NCBI GenBank assembly: GCA_021323595.1
Contig: JAJPKR010000026.1
Span: 1 to 64,000, forward strand
DNA length: 64,000 nt
Source of the DNA: Terriglobia bacterium
GTDB lineage: Bacteria; Acidobacteriota; Terriglobia; Terriglobales; SCQP01
Direction: 5' to 3'
Shown: positions 17,216-24,336 of the stretch, piece after piece
Layout: each line of letters begins with the position of its first letter
Position numbering within the stretch: position 1 is the stretch's first letter
Made by a program: the position numbers and the translations under genes
The notes under the pieces: generated by a model
Database searches by the model: none
What the model was told of the DNA's origin: nothing
Seen by the model: only the letters and a program-made list of their open reading frames with translations

Positions 17216-18610
17216 ATGCTTTTCTTCATTCCCACGCTTCTGGGCGGCGCCCGGCGCCGCGTTCTGCGGCCGAGCGCCCCACCCGGCCTGTGGGCCGCCG
17301 TGCTGCTGGCGCTGCTGGTTGGAGCGCCCCGTGCCCGCGCGCAGGATGCCGCAGGCGCCGCTTCCTTGCCGGACTGGTTCTGGTGGGCCGCGCAGTGGAA
17401 TCTGATCGGCCAAGGGCACGGCGCTTTCCCCGCCCAATACTCCGGCTCCAACAGTCTGCGAAACGTTTCGGAATTCGACGTCTCGAGCGTGGAAACCTTC
17501 TATAGCGGCTTCCGCGTCGCGCCTGACTTCGATCTGCTTTTGGACGTGGAATCGGCGGGAGGCAAGGGCATCAGCAGCGCGCTCGGCCTCGCCGGCTACA
17601 CCAACCTGGATGTCGTGCGCAGTCCCGACCTGGGCCCAACCCCGTACGTCGCCCGCGCACTTCTGCACTGGACGTGGAATCTCAGCCCGGCGCGCGAGGA
17701 CGCCGCGCCCAGCTACCTATCCTTAGCCCGCCGACAGGCGCCGCGCCGGCTCGAGTTTTATGCCGGCAAGTTCAGCCTGGCGGATTTTTTCGACACCAAC
17801 GCCGTCGGCAGCGACAGTCACCTGCAGTTCCTCAATTGGGCGGTGGACAACGACGCCGCCTATGACTATGCGGCCGATACGCGGGGCTACACTCTCGGCG
17901 CCTATGCCGAGTACGACGACGGGCCTTGGCAGACGCGCTTCGCCGAGGCGCTGATGCCCAAAGTGGCCAATGGCTTGTCCCTGGATTGGGAGCTGAGCCG
18001 CGCCCGATCGGAAAATTTCGAACTCGACCGCAACTATGGGCGCCAACACGGCGGCACCGTGCGCCTGCTCGCCTATCTCAACCATGCGCGGATGGGCAGC
18101 TACGGCGAGGCCCTGGCGCAATGGCGGGCCGGCCTCGTCTCCAAGCCCGACATCACGAAGACCCGGGCTCCGGGCCGCCACAAATACGGCTTCGGAATGA
18201 ATTGGGAACAGAGGCTACCTGCCGCGCTTCGCCTCTTCGCGCGGGCGGGCTGGAACGACGGCCACAACGAGAGCTTCGTTTATACCGAGGCCGAAGACAC
18301 CGCCGAAGCCGGCGGCGATTGGGCGGGTGTGCAGTGGCGGCGGCCGCAGGACAAGCTGGGCTGGGCCTGGGTCAGCAACGGTCTCGGGGCGCTTCACCGC
18401 GCCTATCTGGCCGCGGGCGGCCTAGGATTTCTTCTGGGCGACGGCGCCCTCGACTACGGGCGCGAGGACATCCTCGAGGCTTATTACACCGTCCACCTCT
18501 GGCGCGGATTGTATGCGGCCGCCGACTTCCAAGACATCCACAACCCCGGCTACAACCGCGCCCGCGGGCCGGTCGCGGTTTGGGCCACGCGCATGCATGT
18601 GGATTTTTGA
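17216..18610 (+). CDS. OprB-like carbohydrate-selective porin
   Basis: A 464-residue outer-membrane protein. The first ~43 residues are a signal peptide (a long hydrophobic run ending PRARAQDAAG). The mature part has the alternating aromatic pattern of a beta-barrel and family features of the OprB group: WNLIGQGHGAFPAQYSGSNS near residues 61-80, FYAGKFSLADFFDTNAVGSD near 180-199, and a C-terminal strand ending in phenylalanine (RMHVDF), the usual barrel-assembly signal. OprB porins pass sugars or small solutes. It is expressed from a structured leader and is followed three bases later by a metal-transporter gene, so the pair likely works across both membranes on the same or related substrates. 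Confidence 0.85.
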   Translation: MLFFIPTLLGGARRRVLRPSAPPGLWAAVLLALLVGAPRARAQDAAGAASLPDWFWWAAQWNLIGQGHGAFPAQYSGSNSLRNVSEFDVSSVETFYSGFRVAPDFDLLLDVESAGGKGISSALGLAGYTNLDVVRSPDLGPTPYVARALLHWTWNLSPAREDAAPSYLSLARRQAPRRLEFYAGKFSLADFFDTNAVGSDSHLQFLNWAVDNDAAYDYAADTRGYTLGAYAEYDDGPWQTRFAEALMPKVANGLSLDWELSRARSENFELDRNYGRQHGGTVRLLAYLNHARMGSYGEALAQWRAGLVSKPDITKTRAPGRHKYGFGMNWEQRLPAALRLFARAGWNDGHNESFVYTEAEDTAEAGGDWAGVQWRRPQDKLGWAWVSNGLGALHRAYLAAGGLGFLLGDGALDYGREDILEAYYTVHLWRGLYAAADFQDIHNPGYNRARGPVAVWATRMHVDF

Positions 18611-18613
18611 GCG

Positions 18614-19936
18614 ATGCCGGAGCTAACTGATCAACACTCGACGGCCCCGACGAAGACCGCCGCACCCGGTGCGCGCCGCCCGCGCCGCCGGCCCAGGCGC
18701 GGCTGGTGGCGAAGCTGGCAGGTGCGCCTGGCGTTGTTTTTCGCGGTCTTCGGGCCCGGCTTCATCACCGCCAACGTGGATAACGACCCGGGCGGGATCT
18801 TCACGCTTTCGCAAGCCGGCGCGCAGTTCGGTTATTTCCTGCTCTGGACGCTGATCCCCATCACTATCGCCCTCATCGTCGTGCAGGAGATGGCGGCGCG
18901 CATGGGCGCAGTCACCGGCAAAGGCCTGTCGGATTTGATCCGGGAAGAGTTCGGCTTCCGGTGGACGTTCTTCGCCATGGTGGTTCTCGGGGCTGCGGAC
19001 TTCGGCAACATCGCCGCGGAATTCTCCGGCTTGGCGGCCGGCATGGGCATCTTCGGCGCCAGCAAGTTCATTGTCGTTCCCATCGGGGCCTTCTTGGTTT
19101 GGATGCTGGTGGTGCACGGCAGCTATCGTCCGGTAGAGAAGGTCTTGATCGGGTTTTCCTTGATCTATCTCGCCTATCCCATCTCCGCTTTCCTGGCGCA
19201 TCCCGATTGGCGGGTCGCCATGCGGCGGCTGGTGATTCCGACCTTCAGCCACGATTCGGCGTATTTGATCCTGGTGCTTGGCCTGATCGGCACCACGATC
19301 ACGCCCTGGATGCAGTTCTACCTGCAGGCGTCGGTCGTCGAGAAGGGCATCGGCAAGAAGGAGTATGGCCTCAGCCGCTGGGACGTGATCAGCGGCTGCG
19401 TCATTACCGACGTGGTCAGCTTTTTCATCATCGCCGCTTGCGCCGCCACCCTCTATGTCGCCGGCCAGCACGACATTGGCGATGCGGCGCAAGCCGCGGT
19501 GGCCTTGCGGCCGCTGGCCGGCAAGTATGCTTCGTTGCTCTTCGCCATCGGGCTGATCAATGCCGCGCTGCTTTCGGCGGCGATCCTGCCACTCGCGACT
19601 TCTTACAACATCTGCGAAGGACTCGGTTTCGAATCCGGCGTGGACAAGCGCTTCGCCGAGGCGCCAGCGTTTTACTGGCTGTACACGCTCTTGATCGCGG
19701 CGGGCGCCGGGTTTGTGCTGATCCCGCATCTACCCTTGATTCGCGTGATCATCTGGTCGCAAGTCGCGAATGGCATCCTGCTGCCGGTCGTGCTGACCTT
19801 CATGTTGATCCTGATCAACCGGCCCACGGTGATGGGCGAATATCGCAATCGTGGGTTCGCCAACATCATCGCCTGGGCCACCAGCATAATCATCGTGATC
19901 GTCACCGCCCTCGCCATCGTTACCGGCGCCATTTGA
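18614..19936 (+). CDS. NRAMP-family divalent metal transporter (non-canonical TM6 motif)
   Basis: A 440-residue inner-membrane protein with about 11 hydrophobic helices after a basic N-terminal tail. TM1 carries GPGFITANVDNDPGG (residues 47-61), in which DPG matches the metal-binding motif of NRAMP (usually DPGN). Helix 6 reads GLIGTTITPWMQFYLQAS where Mn/Fe transporters have the MPH motif, so the methionine that helps select transition metals appears to be absent. NRAMP-related proteins with such changes include transporters of other cations (Mg2+ and Al3+ relatives are known), so the substrate is open. It starts 3 bp after the porin stop and is surely co-transcribed. Confidence 0.85.
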   Translation: MPELTDQHSTAPTKTAAPGARRPRRRPRRGWWRSWQVRLALFFAVFGPGFITANVDNDPGGIFTLSQAGAQFGYFLLWTLIPITIALIVVQEMAARMGAVTGKGLSDLIREEFGFRWTFFAMVVLGAADFGNIAAEFSGLAAGMGIFGASKFIVVPIGAFLVWMLVVHGSYRPVEKVLIGFSLIYLAYPISAFLAHPDWRVAMRRLVIPTFSHDSAYLILVLGLIGTTITPWMQFYLQASVVEKGIGKKEYGLSRWDVISGCVITDVVSFFIIAACAATLYVAGQHDIGDAAQAAVALRPLAGKYASLLFAIGLINAALLSAAILPLATSYNICEGLGFESGVDKRFAEAPAFYWLYTLLIAAGAGFVLIPHLPLIRVIIWSQVANGILLPVVLTFMLILINRPTVMGEYRNRGFANIIAWATSIIIVIVTALAIVTGAI

Positions 19937-19999
19937 GGCGCGGGCGGCTGCCCGGCACCCGACGCGGCCGGGACAGGTCAGCTCTGCTCGCCGGGAGGC

Positions 20000-20575
20000 T
20001 TAGATGCGCGCCACGACCAGCGTGCCGCATATTTGGTCGTGAAGAGCGCGCTTCTTGCCGTCGAACGCGGCCATGATGTAGCCAATCAAGAAGACGAGCC
20101 CACTCAAAAATTCGGCTAGCGCACGCGCCAGGGCTTTGCCGTAGCTGATGGGCGTCAGATCGCTATTGACGATTTTGGCGCCGATGGCCATCTTGCCCAC
20201 GGTCGCGCCCCAGCGGCCGTTCATCCAGGTCGAATATGCGATCGTGACGCAGATTGCGATCAGGTTCAGCGTCATCTCCACGCCCAAGGCGCCAACGGGA
20301 TCGAGCCCGGCGTCGAGCTGGCGGCGCGATATCATCACAATCCAAAACGGCGTGACGGCCGCGCCCACCACGAGCCAATCGAGAATTTTCGCTACCAGCC
20401 GGATCCAAAAGCCCTGATAGCGAGGCTCGCTCACAGCCACGGCCGAATCCGCCTGCAGCCGGAGCAAGAACGAGGGCTTGCAGCCGGCGCAGACCGGAAC
20501 TCCTGCGACTGTGACCAAATCGGCGGCAGCCGTGGGCCGACCGCAATGCCCGCAAAATACGGTGGCAGTTGCCAT
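20000..20575 (-). CDS. RDD-family membrane protein with an N-terminal zinc ribbon
   Basis: A 191-residue protein. The N-terminal FCGHCGRPTAAADL with PVCAGCKPSF gives two CxxC pairs of a small zinc ribbon. Next come RYQGFWIRLVAKILDWLVVG, the start of the RDD domain with its conserved arginine and aspartate, and helices near 70-150. GRWGATVGKMAIGAKIVNSD and KRALHDQICGTLVV are typical RDD core and end sequences. Function is unknown for the family, although some members are Na+(Li+)/H+ antiporters. The ATG is preceded by GGGAGAGA. It is a single gene, convergent with the NRAMP gene. Confidence 0.88.
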   Translation of the reverse strand: MATATVFCGHCGRPTAAADLVTVAGVPVCAGCKPSFLLRLQADSAVAVSEPRYQGFWIRLVAKILDWLVVGAAVTPFWIVMISRRQLDAGLDPVGALGVEMTLNLIAICVTIAYSTWMNGRWGATVGKMAIGAKIVNSDLTPISYGKALARALAEFLSGLVFLIGYIMAAFDGKKRALHDQICGTLVVARI

Positions 20576-20642
20576 CGCTCTCTCCCGTCTCAGCCGGACT
20601 GCTGGTTTATGTCATGCTCGCAGCGGCCGCCCAGCTATCTTT

Positions 20643-21449
20643 TTACTCTTCGTAGTTGATTTCGACTCGGCGCATGCGCACGGCGCTGGCCCAGACCAGT
20701 ACGACGCTGAACACGGCGAGGATAGCGACAGCCTCCGCGGGCGCGATCGGTGGCGCGATGAAGGCGATCGAATGGCCAGCCACAGGCAGCGGAGCCAGCG
20801 CTTGAAGATAGTGCAAAATGCTGGCGCGCTGCAACAGAGGCGGCAGCAAAAAGTTGATCCACTCCCAGCCGTAAACGACGAGAATCGGCAAGACCGGATT
20901 GGCGAACATCACACCCAGCGAACAAAACAGCGCGCCATAGGCGATCGAGCCCAAGGCGGCAATCGCGAAATATTCGACGGCGCGCAGGCCGCCTCCCGGC
21001 CAGCCCGCGAGCGCCAGGCTAATTAAGGTTGCGCCGCCAAAGAGCGATACCGCGACGATCACGCCCGCAGCGTACTTGCCGGCCAGAAAAGCACCGCGCG
21101 AGAGCGGCGCCAGCAAGTAATAGTGCAGGCTGCGATTGGCGATATCGCCGCGGACAAGCTGGATAAAGAGCCAGCCGCAGCCGAAAAAGATCACCGTACG
21201 CAAGCCCAGGGCGTCGAACACGCCGGCGAAAATTTCCGCCGCCGCCTCCGGACCTTGAGCCAGAGGCCCGAACCCGTGACTGCGCGCGAGCGCAAGGCCG
21301 GCGAAGACCGCAACCGGCAGGGCGGCGAGCACATAGAGGCCGATCGCGCGGCGCGAAAGCAAATTACGCCGGGTCTCGTAGCCGATCAGCGCCGCCATCT
21401 GGCGTGATCGCCAACCCGGTTCCGCAATCCCGGCGACTTCCGGCTTCAT
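20643..21449 (-). CDS. ABC-2-type transporter permease
   Basis: A 268-residue integral membrane protein with about six helices, including GLYVLAALPVAVFAGLAL, TVIFFGCGWLFIQLVRGD and a final helix AVAILAVFSVVLVWASAV. The segment QLVRGDIANRSLHYYLLAPL matches the ABC-2 permease pattern ('RGDI..RSLHYYLLAP'), as in the NatB/Nos-type group. It overlaps the preceding ATPase gene by 4 bp and is the last gene of a four-gene operon (ATPase, permease, ATPase, permease). The substrate is unknown. Confidence 0.85.
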   Translation of the reverse strand: MKPEVAGIAEPGWRSRQMAALIGYETRRNLLSRRAIGLYVLAALPVAVFAGLALARSHGFGPLAQGPEAAAEIFAGVFDALGLRTVIFFGCGWLFIQLVRGDIANRSLHYYLLAPLSRGAFLAGKYAAGVIVAVSLFGGATLISLALAGWPGGGLRAVEYFAIAALGSIAYGALFCSLGVMFANPVLPILVVYGWEWINFLLPPLLQRASILHYLQALAPLPVAGHSIAFIAPPIAPAEAVAILAVFSVVLVWASAVRMRRVEINYEE

Positions 21450-22396
21450 GCCGTCTCTTTCTGAATCACCAAGCGATACACCGCGTCGAGATTCTCATCC
21501 ACCGGCGCCACGGTTTCGATGGCGAGCTCGCCGGCGGCGGCCAACTGATTGAGGAGCAAGAAGAACGCGCTTGGTTCCCGCGTCCGCGCCAGCAGGCCCT
21601 GAGCGCCGTTATGGCTTTCGGTCAGCCGCACTTCGCTGACTTGCTGCTCGGCGAAGAGCCGGGCCGCGAGCCATTCCGGGCGATCGCAGCACACCAGCAC
21701 TTGCAGCGGGTGCTCATGGAGTTCTTCGCGCACGCCGGCGACGCTGCCGTCGCCGACCACATAGCCGTTTTGCATGAGGATGACTCGGTCCGACAAGCGG
21801 TCCACTTCATGCAAGATGTGGCTGGAGACGATCAGGCATCTTCCTTCATCCGCCAAGGCGCGAAACAATACCGCCGCCTCCGCCCGCGCCAGCGGATCGA
21901 AGCCATTGAGGGGCTCATCCAGGAGCAGCACGCGCGGCTCGTGCGCCAGCGCCAGCGCCAATCGCACCCGCTGCCGCATGCCTTTGCTGCAGGCCGCCAG
22001 AGCCCGGTCCGCCGCTCCGCTCATGCCCGTGCGCGCCAGCGCTCGCGCCGCCCGGCTCTCCGCTTCCGCAGGCGGCAGGCCGCGCAACGCCAACTGCGTG
22101 CGCATGAATCCGCCCACGGTGAGGCGGAGGGGAAACGAATCGTATTGAGTGCAATAACCGATGTTTACGAGATAGCGGTGCGGAGCCTCCGGCGTGCATC
22201 CCAGGACCGACACGCGGCCGCGCGTCGGCCGAATCAACCCCGCGAGCAAGTTCAGCAACGTCGTCTTACCCGCGCCATTCGGTCCCACCAGGCTGGTGAT
22301 GCCGCTGCCGACGCTGAGCGTAATTCGGTTCACGCCCAGCACGTCGCCGTAAAACTTCGAGACGTCTTCCAAGCGCACCAGCACCTCGCCGTTCAT
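21446..22396 (-). CDS. ABC transporter ATP-binding protein
   Basis: A 316-residue ATPase with Walker A GPNGAGKTTLLN near residue 40, signature ACSKGMRQRVRLALAL (a variant of LSGGQ), Walker B RVLLLDEPLNGFDP, and the H-loop IVSSHILHEV. The C-terminal ~90 residues are a DrrA-like extension. The ATG at 22396 is used because it overlaps the upstream permease stop by 4 bp. It pairs with the permease at 20643-21449. Export of an unknown substrate is likely from the family. Confidence 0.93.
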   Translation of the reverse strand: MNGEVLVRLEDVSKFYGDVLGVNRITLSVGSGITSLVGPNGAGKTTLLNLLAGLIRPTRGRVSVLGCTPEAPHRYLVNIGYCTQYDSFPLRLTVGGFMRTQLALRGLPPAEAESRAARALARTGMSGAADRALAACSKGMRQRVRLALALAHEPRVLLLDEPLNGFDPLARAEAAVLFRALADEGRCLIVSSHILHEVDRLSDRVILMQNGYVVGDGSVAGVREELHEHPLQVLVCCDRPEWLAARLFAEQQVSEVRLTESHNGAQGLLARTREPSAFFLLLNQLAAAGELAIETVAPVDENLDAVYRLVIQKETA

Positions 22397-23292
22397 CCGC
22401 GCACCTCTTCGTAGGGGCGCAGCCGCCGGTGCAGGAGCCACAGACAGAGCCCGGCAATGGCGGCGAGTGCAAGCCAGGCGCTCCAGGCCGGCGGCGGGCC
22501 GGTGATTCCCACCCCATGCCGGCCGAAGACGATGCGCGGTTCGCGCATGGGCAAACCGAAGAGGCCGTTCCAGACAATGCGCATGTCGCCGATCGGGCTG
22601 ATCAGGTCACCCCAGCGCCGACCATCCAGAAAGGAATCAACGACCCCGGCCACCAACCCGGGAATGAATAGCAGACCGACGAACGCGGCACTGGCCGCTA
22701 TGCGCCGTTTGAGCCAGGCCGCGAGCGCGAAGGCCAGCAGCGTCAGCATCACCGCCCACAGCGTCCCGCCCAAGAACAAGGCCGCCGCCAGCCGGAAGTT
22801 CCTTCCCGCCCAGCCCGCTCCGGCTAAGTAGGCTTGCAAGAAAAACAACAGCAGGCCCGGCGCCCAAGTCACCGCCGAAAGCAGCACCAGGGGCGCTCCC
22901 ATCTTGCCGATCACGTAATCGGCGCGCGACAGCGGCCGGCTGAAATATAGCGCCAAACCGTTGTTGGCCAGATCCCGGGTCAGCAACGGCGGACCGGCGA
23001 GCAGCGCCAGGAAGAACGCAATCGCCGCCGTAATTTCCAGATAGGCCGAGAAAAAGCCGGCGTCGATCGGCAACAGCCGCGAGACGTCGAGATCGAGGGC
23101 GCGCAAGGCCGCCAAGTTGTAATGCAAGTAAATCAAGATCGCGAAGATGAGCCAAACCACGCCGGCGGCGTTGAGCAAAAGCAGCACTGCCTTGGAGCGC
23201 ATTCCTTCGCGCCAGCTCCAACGGAACAGCACGCCCGCGCGGGACCCGCGCGCCGCGGTGAACGCTGCCATGCTGGAGGCCAGCTGCGCCAT
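22393..23292 (-). CDS. ABC-2-type transporter permease
   Basis: A 299-residue membrane protein with about six helices (for example AAIAFFLALLAGPPLLTRDL and GTLWAVMLTLLAFALAAWL). The stretch LLTRDLANNGLALYFSRPLS corresponds to the 'RDL..NRL.LYLSRPL' pattern of the ABC-2 permease family. It sits 8 bp after one ATPase gene and overlaps the next by 4 bp, and is the second gene of the operon. Confidence 0.85.
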   Translation of the reverse strand: MAQLASSMAAFTAARGSRAGVLFRWSWREGMRSKAVLLLLNAAGVVWLIFAILIYLHYNLAALRALDLDVSRLLPIDAGFFSAYLEITAAIAFFLALLAGPPLLTRDLANNGLALYFSRPLSRADYVIGKMGAPLVLLSAVTWAPGLLLFFLQAYLAGAGWAGRNFRLAAALFLGGTLWAVMLTLLAFALAAWLKRRIAASAAFVGLLFIPGLVAGVVDSFLDGRRWGDLISPIGDMRIVWNGLFGLPMREPRIVFGRHGVGITGPPPAWSAWLALAAIAGLCLWLLHRRLRPYEEVRG

Positions 23293-23300
23293 GTGTCCCC

Positions 23301-24257
23301 TTAAGCCAGCACGCCGCCGGCGGCCAGCGCCGCCGATTCCGGCTCGACCGCACGCAAGAAGATTTCTTCCAGCGAATCGCGCTTGAATTCGAGGCGCCGC
23401 AGCTGCACTTGATGGCGCTGAGCGACTTGGTAAACGAAGCGCACGTCGATCTCCGCCGGCAGGACGATGCGCAGCCGCTCGCCGGGGGCAGCGGCGCAGG
23501 CGCAGCCGCCCGCTTCGAGCTCGGCCATGAAGGCGGCGCGATCCCCGCCGCGCGTCTCCAGGCGCAGGAATTTACGATGGGTCCGTCTCTCCTCCTCCAG
23601 GTTGCAGCAAGCGGCGATGCGCCCGGCGCGCAAGATCAAGATTTCGTCGCAGCACTCTTCCACGTCGCGCAGCAGATGGCTCGAGACCACCAGCCGCGTT
23701 TGACCGCCGTCGCGCAGTTCGCGAATCAGGCGGATCATCCGATCGCGCGCCGCCGGGTCGAGAGCGTTCGTCGGCTCGTCGAGGAACACCAGGCGCGGCC
23801 CGTGCACGATCGCTTGCGCCAGCTTCGCCATTTGCTTCATTCCCGCCGAGTAGGTTTCGATCGGGCGGTAGCGCACCTCGCCCAAGCCAACATGAAAGAG
23901 CGCCTCGTGCGCCCGCTCCAACGCCCTATCCGGCGGCAGTCCCGAAAGCTCCGCCATGAGCCGCAGAAACTGGACGCCGCTCATGCCGGCGATGAAAGCG
24001 TCCCGCTCCGGCATATAGCCCAGATCGGCGCGTGCCTCGCACCGGCCCGACGCCATCTCCTGGCCCAGGACGCGCGCACCGCCGGTGGCGCGATGCAGGC
24101 CCAGCAGCGCATGGATCAAGGTCGTCTTGCCCGCCCCGTTCGGCCCCAACAGGCCAACGGCGCGGCCGTGCAGCTCGCAGGTGAGCGCATGCAAGATCGG
24201 CCGCCCGCCCAGCGCCACCGAAAAGTCGCGCAGTTCGAGGATCGGGGCCGCACCCAT
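23301..24257 (-). CDS. ABC transporter ATP-binding protein
   Basis: A 318-residue ATPase: Walker A GPNGAGKTTLIHAL near residues 38-51, signature TYSAGMKQMAKLAQAI, Walker B LVFLDEPTNALDP and the H-loop VVSSHLLRDV. The C-terminal third holds an extra domain with three cysteines close together (GGCACAAAPG). It is the first gene of the ATPase-permease-ATPase-permease operon, 79 bp after the FecR-type gene on the same strand, so it may share the sigma-factor transcript. Confidence 0.93.
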   Translation of the reverse strand: MGAAPILELRDFSVALGGRPILHALTCELHGRAVGLLGPNGAGKTTLIHALLGLHRATGGARVLGQEMASGRCEARADLGYMPERDAFIAGMSGVQFLRLMAELSGLPPDRALERAHEALFHVGLGEVRYRPIETYSAGMKQMAKLAQAIVHGPRLVFLDEPTNALDPAARDRMIRLIRELRDGGQTRLVVSSHLLRDVEECCDEILILRAGRIAACCNLEEERRTHRKFLRLETRGGDRAAFMAELEAGGCACAAAPGERLRIVLPAEIDVRFVYQVAQRHQVQLRRLEFKRDSLEEIFLRAVEPESAALAAGGVLA

Positions 24258-24336
24258 CGTTTCATGCTATACGTTCCGGCGCGCACCAAGTTCCCACAGG
24301 ACGGCGATGCCAGTCCGCCGGCGCGCCTGCCCACGC

